DNA of 64,000 bases from the NCBI RefSeq assembly GCF_016031635.1, contig NZ_JACEGD010000017.1, forward strand, positions 124,001-188,000, in the 5' to 3' direction. How positions within the stretch are numbered: position 1 is the first letter of the stretch; each line of letters begins with the position of its first letter. Below the pieces are notes generated by a model. It was not told where the DNA came from. It saw only the letters and a program-made list of their open reading frames with translations, and searched no databases. This stretch comes from Bradyrhizobium diversitatis. GTDB taxonomy: Bacteria; Pseudomonadota; Alphaproteobacteria; Rhizobiales; Xanthobacteraceae. The position numbers were made by a program, and so were the translations under genes. Shown piece after piece: positions 34,032 to 43,181 of this stretch.

Positions 34032-34343
34032 ATGTCTCAAACTCAACAAAGGGAAGTCGAATCAAAAGTCGACGAGACATGCAATACGCCACCGACGCAG
34101 CTGGCGAGGTCAGGCTGGATTGTCGTTGCGACGATTACGGTCGATAAGAAAACGGACTCCGTTTTCTTTGCCGTAGCCGCACAATCGGCAGACGAAGCTG
34201 AGAGGGCCATTCTGCGCTATCCAGGAATTTTGCCGAGCGATCCTCGATCGACGCTACGTCAGCTTTCTTTGTCGGAAATATCGAGCTTGAAGTTGAGGCG
34301 TGGAGGTGTACGACCTTACGACCGTCGAGATAACTCGCTGTAG
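34032..34343 (+). CDS. Hypothetical protein (103 aa)
   Basis: The ATG-started frame encodes a small soluble protein with a central hydrophobic core (GWIVVATITVDKKTDSVFFAVAAQSADEAERAILRYPGI) that reads like a small alpha/beta ferredoxin-like or DUF-type domain. No family is recognised. It stands alone between zur and the convergent mepA gene. Codon use is normal for the region, which supports a real gene. Confidence 0.55.
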   Translation: MSQTQQREVESKVDETCNTPPTQLARSGWIVVATITVDKKTDSVFFAVAAQSADEAERAILRYPGILPSDPRSTLRQLSLSEISSLKLRRGGVRPYDRRDNSL

Positions 34344-34493
34344 TCGTGTCCTCCTGTTAGCCGTACACTGAGGCCGGACATATTTGGCAGCACTTGGTTG
34401 CTGTAGGGGTGCACGGTGATGTTGCCTTCGCCGACAATAGCCGCTGGTGTTTGCGGGTCCATGGCCTAACTGGCGGCGCTTCGCTTGCCTGCT

Positions 34494-35438
34494 TCAAGGA
34501 GCAATCAGTATCTGCCGGCAAGCAGCTGGCAGCTCAGCAAGCGTTAGTCCCCGTCGAGGCTTCACCGGGGCTGTCGATGGCTTTGGATGCAGTACCGGCT
34601 CGCTGAACCAGTAGGCGAGATCGCCCGCGCTGCAGCCCTCATTGTCCGATGGCGGCGGTTGCGGCTGACATTCGCTGCTCCCCGCCGGGCATTTGATCCG
34701 GACATGGAAATGATAGTCGTGCCCGTACATCGGGCGCACCTTGGAGAGCCAGCTTCGGTCGCCTTTGGCCTCGCGGCATAACGCCTTCTTGATCGCCGCA
34801 TTGACAAAGATGCGCTCCACGGCGGGCTCCTGTGCTGCCGCGCGGATGACGAGCAGATGGCTCGGAGTCCAGACCTTCGGATCGATGTCGAGGCGATCCG
34901 GGCGGACCATCATGACGGCGGACATCTCCTCACGCTCCTCGGGCGCCAGCTCCCGGTCCGGCATCGGCGTTAGCCAGATATCGGCATCCAGCCCGACCTG
35001 ATGACTGGCGTGGCCGGTTAGCATCGGACCGCCGCGGGGCTGCGAGAGATCACCAACCAGCAGTCCCGGCCACCCCGCGACCTGGTGCACCTTGTCGGAT
35101 AGCCGCTCCAAAAGCGCGATCATGTCCGGATGAGCCCAGTTGCGGTTGCGCGACAACCGCATCACCTGCCATGTCTTGCCGTTGATCGGCAGCGCCTGCG
35201 CGCCGGCAAGGCAGCCCTTGGCATAGAAGCCGATGGAGCGAACGGCTAACGGCGCCGGGAGTGTCCTTCGCCCAAAAAGTTCCTTGGCGCCGATATGCGG
35301 ATCGTTGGGATTGGCCAGCGGCGGCAGCGGTTTGGGATCCAGCGTGCCCTTGTCCTGGGCCAGCGCGGGATGCGCCCACAGGACGGCTGCGGAACACAAG
35401 GTCATTAAGAGTACTCGGCGGTTCATCGGAAGACGCAT
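34494..35438 (-). CDS. mepA: Penicillin-insensitive murein endopeptidase
   Basis: The start is taken at the ATG at 35438, preceded by AGGTGG, giving a signal peptide ending in AHPALAQ. The LAS-peptidase zinc site is visible: GGPMLTGHASHQVGLDADIWL (His and Asp ligands) and HDYHFHVRIKCP (third His plus catalytic His). MepA cleaves D-Ala-meso-DAP cross-links in periplasmic peptidoglycan. Paired Cys residues suggest disulfides. It is the last gene of the ABC-2 exporter operon that begins at the Zur-type box at 39109, only 28 bases after the second permease gene, so it is likely expressed in zinc shortage. A zinc enzyme in such an operon is notable. Confidence 0.85.
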   Translation of the reverse strand: MRLPMNRRVLLMTLCSAAVLWAHPALAQDKGTLDPKPLPPLANPNDPHIGAKELFGRRTLPAPLAVRSIGFYAKGCLAGAQALPINGKTWQVMRLSRNRNWAHPDMIALLERLSDKVHQVAGWPGLLVGDLSQPRGGPMLTGHASHQVGLDADIWLTPMPDRELAPEEREEMSAVMMVRPDRLDIDPKVWTPSHLLVIRAAAQEPAVERIFVNAAIKKALCREAKGDRSWLSKVRPMYGHDYHFHVRIKCPAGSSECQPQPPPSDNEGCSAGDLAYWFSEPVLHPKPSTAPVKPRRGLTLAELPAACRQILIAP

Positions 35439-35465
35439 TGCGATCCACCTGACTGTCGGCACCGA

Positions 35466-36944
35466 TCAAAATCCCGCCGAACCGCGCGATGAGCGCGCAA
35501 GCGCGACGCCACCAACCATGAACGCGAGCGCCAGCATCAATGCGGTCCGCCACCAGATGCTCGATCTGGTTTCGCTCGCAGGTATTTCAATCCAGTGCCA
35601 CTGAGGCAGGGATGAAAGGTCTTGCACGGTCATGGCGCGGCTTTCCAGGATTCGGGGAGAGAAATAACGTCTCCATCGCTCGTGAAATGCCTCTGTCTGA
35701 TCCTTGAAGGCGACGAAGCGGCGTGAGTCGGTGCCGGCGATGGAGTTCAGCGCTTCATTGACGAGGATCGCGGGTGACAGCAGGCTCAGGCGGTCGACCA
35801 GCCTCTGTTGTTGCAACAGCTGGTGATCAAAGCGCTCCAGAAGGGGCTCGATTGTCTCGTCTACCTTTTGCTTGGCGAGAAAAAATGCACGCATTCGCGA
35901 AGGGACTTCGATGCGCTCGCCCTTCACCAGCAGTGCTTCCGGATCCGAAGCGTAGCGATAATCCGCACTATAGAGGTTCTCAAACTCGCGCAAAGATTCC
36001 GCCGTTGCGACGCGCGTGCGGCTGGCCAGTTCAGTCCGGGACGGGGCGGGGCTGACCAGACCAACAACAAGGTTCATCGTGACCGGCAAGATGAGCACAA
36101 AAGTTGTCCAGAGTGCCACCATGATCAGGGCATTGGTCGAGGAGGAAAGGCCGGTCGCGTTGACCAGGGCCGCGACCGCGAACCAGAACAAGGTATACGC
36201 CGTGATCAGCGCTGACCACGACAGCATCAAGCCCAGTTGCTCTGCGCCACGGGTTTCGGGACGGATCAAAAGCAGGACAATGAGCGGCAAGGGAACTGCG
36301 ATCGCCAGCAGCGCGAGCATGCGCACGATGATCTTCCCGGTTAGCAACGTGGCGACGGAAAGCGGTTGCGAGCACAGCATGCGCAAGGTGCCATGTTCGC
36401 GTTCCGCCGACAGCAGGTTATACCCGAGCGTGGTAACCAGCAGAGGCAATACGAATACAATGACGAAAGCGAGATCGAAGTGCCCGCTGAGCAGATTCCA
36501 GGGGTTTTCGATCTCCGTGTCGTACATGAACTGGACTTTGCTCAAATAGCTGATGCGGTAGTAGTTGGGCATCATGTCCGACTGACCGATCGCCATGGCT
36601 GCGAGCGGAGCATTGGGAATCGTGGCAAAGCGCCCGGCAAGAGTGCCGGCCATGGCAGCGGGGTTCGCCGGATTCGAGAAGGGAACCAGCGCACTCCTAC
36701 CGGCGAGAGCGGATTGGAGCGTTCCGGTGTTTGCCGTTTGGGTTTCCTGTTCATGCTTCAAGACCTGAGCGACCATCCGCTCTCGGAGCGTTGCTTGCGC
36801 CAGTCCCACGAATAGTCCGTAACTTACCATCAGAACGAGAAGGCAGCACACCAGCGGCAACGTTCGATCGCGAACAAGGATGCGGGCTTCGTGCCGGACA
36901 ATCAGCGACAGGGCGGAGAGCGGACGAGACTTCACTAACGTCAT
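35466..36944 (-). CDS. ABC-2 type permease with DUF3526 (second of pair)
   Basis: A 492-residue membrane protein with a large extracytoplasmic segment (about residues 45-165) between the first and second hydrophobic helices, then five or so spans, including YNLLSAEREHGTLRMLCSQPLS, the coupling motif of ABC-2 permeases. The DUF3526-type C-terminal extracytoplasmic loop contains LSPAILVNEALNSIAGTDSRRFVAFKDQ. Paralogue of the gene immediately upstream. Together with the ATPase they should form an exporter of unknown substrate. Confidence 0.78.
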   Translation of the reverse strand: MTLVKSRPLSALSLIVRHEARILVRDRTLPLVCCLLVLMVSYGLFVGLAQATLRERMVAQVLKHEQETQTANTGTLQSALAGRSALVPFSNPANPAAMAGTLAGRFATIPNAPLAAMAIGQSDMMPNYYRISYLSKVQFMYDTEIENPWNLLSGHFDLAFVIVFVLPLLVTTLGYNLLSAEREHGTLRMLCSQPLSVATLLTGKIIVRMLALLAIAVPLPLIVLLLIRPETRGAEQLGLMLSWSALITAYTLFWFAVAALVNATGLSSSTNALIMVALWTTFVLILPVTMNLVVGLVSPAPSRTELASRTRVATAESLREFENLYSADYRYASDPEALLVKGERIEVPSRMRAFFLAKQKVDETIEPLLERFDHQLLQQQRLVDRLSLLSPAILVNEALNSIAGTDSRRFVAFKDQTEAFHERWRRYFSPRILESRAMTVQDLSSLPQWHWIEIPASETRSSIWWRTALMLALAFMVGGVALARSSRGSAGF

Positions 36945-36953
36945 TTCGAATGC

Positions 36954-38351
36954 CTAGCGCATGAGCGGACGAGAAACGGCATACCGCGCGAGCGCGACGG
37001 AGAGGCAGAACAAGACAGCGAGCAACGCAAGGCTCGTCCAATGGTGCGCCAAGGCAAATGACACGGAGGGAAGTTGATATTTGAATGGCGGCACGGTTGC
37101 CCACAGCTCGGGGCCGGCCTTGTAGGTGAAATGCGCGTTGCCCAAGGGATCGGCGTGTTCGACCAGGTCCTCGCTGACAATGTCCTGAATCTTCCGCCGC
37201 TGCGTTTCGGCCGCGGTAGAGAAGTCGCGATGTTGTGAAAAGTCCGTTCCGGTCAGGCCCATGGAGAAGCCGCGGAGTGCAACGACGGGGGCAACAAGAC
37301 CGACCCACTCTTGCGCGCGCTGTTGGCGCTCGAACGTGTCCCAGAGCGCGCCGAAATTGTCATCAAGGGCACCATAACCAGCCTCGTCGTCGACTTTCAG
37401 CGCCGCGCCCCATTTGCTGAGCGGGAGTGACGCATCCCACTGCGACCGCGCGCCGAAATGCGCGGCCCACGCCTTGCCGGCGGCGTCGGCAATGTCGTGG
37501 GACAGATGATCGTCGAAGGCGAGGCGCGATGGTGTCGGATGGAGCATACTCACCGCCTCGGATGCCGTGCGCGGAGCGATCAGCGTTGCTGCGACCCAGA
37601 AGCCGAGCAGTATGACCAGAGCCGCCCGCGATGAACGCACGAGGGCTGAGACTGCCAGCGTCAGAAACACGAAAAAGCCGAGATAGAAGCCGTATCCCGC
37701 TGCAAGCCAGCCAATCCGATAGACCACGTCGAGGCGCTCGCTGGCCGGAAGACGCGCAACAAGGAATACCGCGAACCCGACCCCGACCGGCGCAATCAGA
37801 AGGCCGGCGCAGCTCGCAAGTGCTGCCGCCTTGCCGAGAAGCAGGCTCCGCGCGGGAACGCCCAGGCTGAGAAGCTGGCGCAACGTTCCGCGTTCGCGCT
37901 CGCCGCTCAACGCGTTGAAGCCGATGATGATAATGAGCAGGGGAAGCAGGACCTGAAGAAGCCACGCCGGCGACAATTCGCCGAATCGCTGCAATCCGGT
38001 TGCATCCTGGGCCGGCCGGAACTTGACTTCGCTCTGGCGATGCGCCTGTAGCCAGACGGTCGAGCCAACAAACGGCCCGATGCCCGGATCGAAGACGCCG
38101 AGCGGCGGTTCAGGCTTGAACACGTGCATGCCCTGTTCCGCCGCATCGTGCGGGTGCCGATAGCCCTGGTGAAGCCAGGCATCATAGTCGAGGGCCTGGC
38201 CTGCCGACCGTTCGCCGTTCAGCTGAACCTGCCGATTCCATCCTGCAGCGAGAGCCACCAGCATGAGGACGACGACCAGCCCTCCGGCCCAGAGCAGACG
38301 CCCGTCACGGGCCAGCTCTCGTATATCCTTGGCTGCAATGATCGCGAACAC
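36954..38351 (-). CDS. ABC-2 type permease with DUF3526 (first of pair)
   Basis: A 465-residue membrane protein starting at a GTG one base after the ATPase stop. N-terminal helix, an extracytoplasmic loop (WNRQVQLNGERSAGQALDYD), then GFNALSGERERGTLRQLLSLGV, the ABC-2 coupling motif, and a second extracytoplasmic domain between the last spans. It forms a pair with the downstream permease of the same layout. DUF3526 exporters are often found next to TonB receptors in proteobacteria, as here. The substrate is unknown. Confidence 0.78.
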   Translation of the reverse strand: MFAIIAAKDIRELARDGRLLWAGGLVVVLMLVALAAGWNRQVQLNGERSAGQALDYDAWLHQGYRHPHDAAEQGMHVFKPEPPLGVFDPGIGPFVGSTVWLQAHRQSEVKFRPAQDATGLQRFGELSPAWLLQVLLPLLIIIIGFNALSGERERGTLRQLLSLGVPARSLLLGKAAALASCAGLLIAPVGVGFAVFLVARLPASERLDVVYRIGWLAAGYGFYLGFFVFLTLAVSALVRSSRAALVILLGFWVAATLIAPRTASEAVSMLHPTPSRLAFDDHLSHDIADAAGKAWAAHFGARSQWDASLPLSKWGAALKVDDEAGYGALDDNFGALWDTFERQQRAQEWVGLVAPVVALRGFSMGLTGTDFSQHRDFSTAAETQRRKIQDIVSEDLVEHADPLGNAHFTYKAGPELWATVPPFKYQLPSVSFALAHHWTSLALLAVLFCLSVALARYAVSRPLMR

Positions 38352-38352
38352 G

Positions 38353-39066
38353 TCAGCTCTTCATGTGCTTGAGGTAGAGCGCCTCGAGATCGGCGTGGCT
38401 GACGTCCTCGCTCTTGAGTTCTTCCACCAGCCGTCCGTGCTTCATGATGCCGAGGCGGGTTCCGGTCTGCTTGGCGTGGAACAGATCGTGCGTCGTCGTC
38501 AACACGGCCACGCCGTCGTTGCTGGCCTTGACGAGAAGCTCCGAGAACTCGTTGGCTGCGGATGGGTCAAGTCCTGACGTCGGTTCATCTAGCAGCAGTG
38601 CTTTGGCATTCTTGGCCAGTGCGATGGCGATTCCCACCTTCTGACGCATGCCTTTCGAATAGGTCGCGACCCTGTCATCAGCGGCTTCACGAGGCAGGCC
38701 AGCGGCCTCGAGCAGCTCAAGCAAACGCAGCCGAGGCAAGCGCTCCCCGATTGCGAGCGACGAGAAAAACGCGAGATTTTCCAGGCCGGAAAGCACGCCG
38801 TAAAGCGTGACCTGTTCGGGGATGTACGCAAGAAGCCGCTTCGTCTCCAAGGGATGGCGCACGACGTCGATCATGCCGATTTGCAGGCTACCGGATGTCG
38901 GCTGGAGGAAATTCAAGAACAGATTGACCAGTGTCGTCTTACCCGCACCGTTGGCCCCCAGCAGGCAATAGATTTCGCCGGGCAGCACGTTGAGCGAAAC
39001 ATTGTCCAGGGCACGTTTGGCGCCAAATTGCTTGGTCACCCCAATCGCATCGAGCATGGATCTCAT
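38353..39066 (-). CDS. ABC transporter ATPase of the DUF3526 exporter
   Basis: A protein of about 237 residues. ATGs at 39066 and 39057 are both possible; GGAG is 3 bases before the first and 12 before the second. Walker A GANGAGKTT, Q-loop YIPEQVTLYG, signature YSKGMRQKVGIAIAL, Walker B ALLLDEPTSGLD and switch TTTHD are complete. It is the first gene of the minus-strand operon ATPase, two permeases, mepA, 43 bases after a Zur-type palindrome. Confidence 0.85.
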   Translation of the reverse strand: MRSMLDAIGVTKQFGAKRALDNVSLNVLPGEIYCLLGANGAGKTTLVNLFLNFLQPTSGSLQIGMIDVVRHPLETKRLLAYIPEQVTLYGVLSGLENLAFFSSLAIGERLPRLRLLELLEAAGLPREAADDRVATYSKGMRQKVGIAIALAKNAKALLLDEPTSGLDPSAANEFSELLVKASNDGVAVLTTTHDLFHAKQTGTRLGIMKHGRLVEELKSEDVSHADLEALYLKHMKS

Positions 39067-39108
39067 AAACTCCAACTGACCGGTAGCGGCCCCCGTGGGG
39101 ACTTGACG

Positions 39109-39127
39109 AATGTAATGTTATTACATT
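39109..39127. promoter_or_regulatory. Zur-type palindrome between exporter and TonB-receptor operons
   Basis: AATGTAATGTTATTACATT is a perfect inverted repeat with 8-bp arms and the same centre as the box at 30853. It sits 43 bases upstream of the ABC ATPase (minus) and 77 bases upstream of the TonB receptor (plus), so it may control both. Confidence 0.8.
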
Positions 39128-39156
39128 ACGTCAAGACTGTGAAGCCGTGACGCGGG

Positions 39157-39188
39157 GTACTAGGCGGCCGGCGTACTAGGCGGCCGGC
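39157..39188 (+). repeat. Perfect 16-bp tandem duplication before the TonB receptor gene
   Basis: GTACTAGGCGGCCGGC occurs twice head to tail (39157-39172 and 39173-39188), ending 15 bases before the ATG at 39204. It increases the distance between operator and ribosome-binding site. It may be a recent slippage duplication in the 5' untranslated region. Confidence 0.8.
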
Positions 39189-39203
39189 GGGTTGGGGGCA
39201 AGT

Positions 39204-41606
39204 ATGCGTTATCTTTTCTGTTCAGTGTCTGTATCGGGTCTCTTGATGGCCGGGGCAGGTGTCCCCCTTTTCGTCGCTCAAGCGCAAGCTCAGACGCCCT
39301 CGTCGTCCGCCAGACCGGCGGCGAACTCGCTGCCACCCGTGACCGTCGATGCGCCGCAAAAACGAACAACTGCCAGAACCACCCGCCCATCGAATTCGCA
39401 GAGTAGCCGCATCGCCCGGGCAAGCAGAACTCCGCGACCCTCAACCACCGTTGAGACATCACCGCAGTCGCAAGGTCCCCAGCAGGGGCCGGCAACGCCG
39501 CTCAACACCAATGTGGTGACGCCGAGCGCGAGCCGGCTGGGACTGACTTCGCGGGAAATCCCGGCAAGCGTCGAAGTGGTCGGGGCGGACACGATACGCG
39601 AGCAGGGCTACCACACCACGATCGACGCGGTGAAAGGTGCAACCGGCGTAACCGCTGGCGACGCGCCGAACGACGTGTCGTTCTCCATGCGTGGTTTCCA
39701 GGGCAACCAGGTCAACGTCACCTACAATGGCATCAACATAGGTCCCACCGGCTTCACCGCCCTGACCATGGAGACGTTCAATCTCGATCGCGTCGAATTC
39801 CTGAAGGGTCCATCGTCGCTGATGTCAGGGCAGGGCGCGGTCGGCGGCGCCATCAACTATGTCACCAAGGCGCCGCACACGGGGCCCATCCAGAACGAAG
39901 CATTTGTTGGCTTCGACTCCTTTGGCAGCTACCGTACCGGCTACGGGTCCGGCGGCAGCACCAACATCAAGGGCCTGGATTATCGCTTCGACATCAGCCG
40001 GTCGGACGTCAATGGCTTCATCAACGACACCGACGCCAGGAATCTGCACGTCTCCGGCCAGCTCGACTACCGCCTGTCGGAATCATTCAAGGTGTTTGGT
40101 GCGGTCGAATACAAGGACTATCAAGCCCATCCCTACGAGGGGACGCCGCTGGTCCCGGTCGCATTCAGCGGTCCGTACGCGACGAACGGGATCGTGTCCG
40201 GCACCAAAGTGTCGGACTATAACCCCAGCAATCTCGGAGCAGTGACCATCGACAGCCGGACCCTCACCACGAACTACAACGTGCTCGACAACCACAAGAC
40301 CATCAAGGAGACATGGGCGCGCGGCGGCTTTGAATGGAATTTGACGAACGACGTCACGCTGCGAAGCCAGACCTACGAGTACAATGCCAGCCGCGACTGG
40401 TACAACAACGAGGTGAGCGCCTTCAACACCGACACCACACGGGTTAACAATCCGATCGACCGCGAGCGCTTCTTCGTGCATCACAACCAGAACACGGTTG
40501 GCAACAGCACCGATGTGACCTGGAACTCCCGCTTCTTCGGCATGGAAAACCGCCTGGTAACAGGCGTTGAGGCCTATCACCTGGACTTCACCCGGCCCGG
40601 GGCGGCAAACTTCCCGAGCGACCACGTCGCGTTGGTCGATCCCGATCGGGGATATTATGGCCTGCTGACGACGAAGCGACAGACCGCCACGATCGACAGT
40701 GTGGCCATCAATCTCGAGGATCGGCTAAAGATCACGCCGACGTTCGCCCTGATCGGTGGCCTGCGTTACAATCCATTTGAACTCGATCGCACCTCGACTG
40801 ACAAGTTCGGCGCGAGCAACGCCGGATTTCCCTATTCGGCAAGCTGGCAACCTGTGACGGGGCGCATCGGCTATACCTGGGAAGCGCTTCCAGGAATGAC
40901 GTTCTACAGCCAATACGCAACGGCGAGCGACTTGTCCGCCGACAGTATTTTCCTGCTGAGCCCCACCCAGCGGCTGACCCTGACGACGGCTCGCAGCTAT
41001 GAGACCGGCGTCAAAAATCTGCTGTGGAACGGGCGCGCAGAGTGGACCTTCTCGGCGTTCGACATCGAGCGCGACAACGTATACTCCGCACAGGCCGGCC
41101 AGACCCTGAATCTCGCGGGAAAAGTGAAGTCGCAGGGTGTCGAATTCGCAGCAGCAGTCCGTCCGATCCCCGAGCTCAAGCTCTGGGGCAATGTCGCCTA
41201 CGTCCACGCGCGCTACGCCGACTACGATTTCACCGGCGGCTCGTTTTCCGGCAATGCGCCACCGAACATCCCCGCGCTCATCGTGAACGGCGGGGCGTCC
41301 TATCGCTTCCTCAATCCGGGCTGGCTGCCCGTCGAGGTCGGCGCATCGGTCCGGCATGTCGGCGACCGCTACACCACCGATGCCAATACCGTGACGATGC
41401 TCGCCTATACTACCGCGGATGCCTTCGCGTTTGTCGACATTCCGAAGTCGAAGACCTTCCCGACCTTTGACAACACCCGGGTGACGTTCCGGGTCCGAAA
41501 CCTCACCGACAAGAAATATGCGGCATGGAGCGATCCGTTCTATCCGGATCAGATCTTCCTCGGCGCGGCGCGCACCTACGAAATCGAAACCTCCTTCAAG
41601 TTCTGA
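39204..41606 (+). CDS. TonB-dependent receptor, probably zinc or zincophore uptake
   Basis: The start is chosen at the ATG at 39204 behind GGGGG (800 residues). A signal peptide ends at AQAQA. A Ser/Thr/Pro-rich linker (about residues 30-105) precedes the plug (REIPASVEVVGADTIREQGY, VSFSMRGFQGNQVNVTYNGI). The barrel ends in the outer-membrane signature EIETSFKF with a terminal Phe. It resembles siderophore receptors in layout. A Zur-type box upstream suggests zinc rather than iron. It overlaps the following PepSY gene (TGATG), so the two form an operon. Confidence 0.85.
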   Translation: MRYLFCSVSVSGLLMAGAGVPLFVAQAQAQTPSSSARPAANSLPPVTVDAPQKRTTARTTRPSNSQSSRIARASRTPRPSTTVETSPQSQGPQQGPATPLNTNVVTPSASRLGLTSREIPASVEVVGADTIREQGYHTTIDAVKGATGVTAGDAPNDVSFSMRGFQGNQVNVTYNGINIGPTGFTALTMETFNLDRVEFLKGPSSLMSGQGAVGGAINYVTKAPHTGPIQNEAFVGFDSFGSYRTGYGSGGSTNIKGLDYRFDISRSDVNGFINDTDARNLHVSGQLDYRLSESFKVFGAVEYKDYQAHPYEGTPLVPVAFSGPYATNGIVSGTKVSDYNPSNLGAVTIDSRTLTTNYNVLDNHKTIKETWARGGFEWNLTNDVTLRSQTYEYNASRDWYNNEVSAFNTDTTRVNNPIDRERFFVHHNQNTVGNSTDVTWNSRFFGMENRLVTGVEAYHLDFTRPGAANFPSDHVALVDPDRGYYGLLTTKRQTATIDSVAINLEDRLKITPTFALIGGLRYNPFELDRTSTDKFGASNAGFPYSASWQPVTGRIGYTWEALPGMTFYSQYATASDLSADSIFLLSPTQRLTLTTARSYETGVKNLLWNGRAEWTFSAFDIERDNVYSAQAGQTLNLAGKVKSQGVEFAAAVRPIPELKLWGNVAYVHARYADYDFTGGSFSGNAPPNIPALIVNGGASYRFLNPGWLPVEVGASVRHVGDRYTTDANTVTMLAYTTADAFAFVDIPKSKTFPTFDNTRVTFRVRNLTDKKYAAWSDPFYPDQIFLGAARTYEIETSFKF

Positions 41607-43048
41607 TGGTCGGCGTTCGCCCGTTGCGCGTCTTGGTCCTTGTCCATCGTTGGCTGAGCATCCCGCTCTGTCTGCTGTTCGCGATGTGGTTTGCATCCGG
41701 CATCGTGATGCACTTCGTGCCGTTTCCGGAGTTGACCGAAGCGGAGCGCTTCGCAGGATTGCCTGTCATCGACGTTTCCGGGGTGAAGCACAGTCCCGGC
41801 GAAGCTGTCGCGGCGAGCACGCTCAAATACGTCAGGTGCGTGCGTCTCTGGCAGCGCAGCGACGGTCCGGTCTACCTGGTGTCGGCGGCGTCCGGAATGA
41901 AAGCCCTGCATGCGGACGATTTGAGCGCGGCCGACATCGGCTCCGGGCAGGTGGCACTCGCAATCGCGTCCGAACATGCACGCCTGCGTGGACTGAACAC
42001 CTCTGCCGCCGCTTTGGCAGAACTCGCGGACTATGATCAATGGACGGTCCCGAACGGGCTCGACGGGCACCGACCGCTCTATCGTATTGCTCTGAACGAT
42101 CCTGCGGGAACGGAACTGTACGTCTCGTCACGCACCGGCGAGGTCGTGAGAGATACGACGCACGGCGAACGCGTCTGGAACTACCTTGGAAGCGTTGTGC
42201 ACTGGATATATCCGACTGCGCTGCGCAAGGACTGGATGGCCTGGAACGTCACGGTGTGGTGGCTGTCGCTTGCTGCGGTCATCGCCGCGCTGTCGGGCCT
42301 GATCGTAGGCCTTCTGCGCCTCAAGCGGGTGCGCGACCGGATCGTGTCTCCCTACCGAAAGTGGCATGCTTGGCACCATTGGCTTGGTTTGGCGTGTGCG
42401 GTCTTCGTGATGACCTGGATCGTCAGCGGCTGGCTATCGATGGACCATGGCCGTCTCTTCTCCACCGGCGCGCTCACCAGATCGGAAGCAGATCGGATCG
42501 CGGGGATGCCGTCGTGGGGCGAACTGACGTCAGTGCCCGAGTCCGTGTCACCGGCCGCCCGCGAGATCGAGTGGTTCGCTTTCGGCGATCGCATCTATCG
42601 ACGCATTCGAACGGGCGTCGATGCGCAGCAGCTCTCGGTGGCGGCTCCAGCATCTGCTGGTCCTTCTTCCTCATTCTTGCAGGCCGATGAGGTCAATGCC
42701 GCCATTTCCCAGGTAGTTGGCGGCTGCTCGAGCACCAGTGCTGTCGAGCGAGATGACGACTACTTCATTGCATCTGAAGTTGCGCCAGCTCCCGTGTATC
42801 GATCCATTTGCGGGGACGTATGGTACCAGATCGACGGCGCGAGCGGCGCCAACCTGGAAAAGCTTGACGCCCAGCGTCGAACCTATCGCTGGCTGTACCG
42901 CGCGCTGCACACATTCGATCTCCCCACCTTGATGGCACGCCCAAGCTTACGCACGGCGATGGTTGTCGTCCTGTGCACGTTTGGAGTCGCGTTCAGCATC
43001 ACCGGAGTCGTGATCGCGTGGCGGCGGCTGAGGCTGGAATTTCGTTGA
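41606..43048 (+). CDS. PepSY-domain membrane protein
   Basis: Starting at the ATG overlapping the receptor stop, it is 480 residues long. A first span (LVLVHRWLSIPLCLLFAMWFASGIVMHF) is followed by a periplasmic PepSY-like domain, a central pair of spans with VRDRIVSPYRKWHAWHHWLGLACAVFVMTWIVSGWLSM, a second periplasmic domain and a final span (VVVLCTFGVAFSITGVVIAWRRL). His residues in the helices (HRW, HAWHHW) suggest heme or metal binding, as in PepSY-TM ferric reductases next to TonB receptors. A role in reductive release or handling of the imported metal complex is inferred. Confidence 0.75.
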   Translation: MVGVRPLRVLVLVHRWLSIPLCLLFAMWFASGIVMHFVPFPELTEAERFAGLPVIDVSGVKHSPGEAVAASTLKYVRCVRLWQRSDGPVYLVSAASGMKALHADDLSAADIGSGQVALAIASEHARLRGLNTSAAALAELADYDQWTVPNGLDGHRPLYRIALNDPAGTELYVSSRTGEVVRDTTHGERVWNYLGSVVHWIYPTALRKDWMAWNVTVWWLSLAAVIAALSGLIVGLLRLKRVRDRIVSPYRKWHAWHHWLGLACAVFVMTWIVSGWLSMDHGRLFSTGALTRSEADRIAGMPSWGELTSVPESVSPAAREIEWFAFGDRIYRRIRTGVDAQQLSVAAPASAGPSSSFLQADEVNAAISQVVGGCSSTSAVERDDDYFIASEVAPAPVYRSICGDVWYQIDGASGANLEKLDAQRRTYRWLYRALHTFDLPTLMARPSLRTAMVVVLCTFGVAFSITGVVIAWRRLRLEFR

Positions 43049-43141
43049 CCCGATTTGGATTTGGCCCTCTTTCCCGCGCGCTGTGAGGCGGCGACCACAA
43101 TCCATCGTGATGAGCTTCCGGGGGCTGTTGCGCACCTGTAT

Positions 43142-43159
43142 GTAACGTTATAACATTAC
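43142..43159 (+). promoter_or_regulatory. Zur-type box upstream of the CobW/ABC operon
   Basis: GTAACGTTATAACATTAC is palindromic at all but one base pair and contains the Zur core GTTATAAC. It lies 23 bases before the GTG start of the first COG0523 gene. It probably controls the whole plus-strand operon that follows. Confidence 0.78.
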
Positions 43160-43181
43160 CTACTCGGGGCAATTCGATTGC

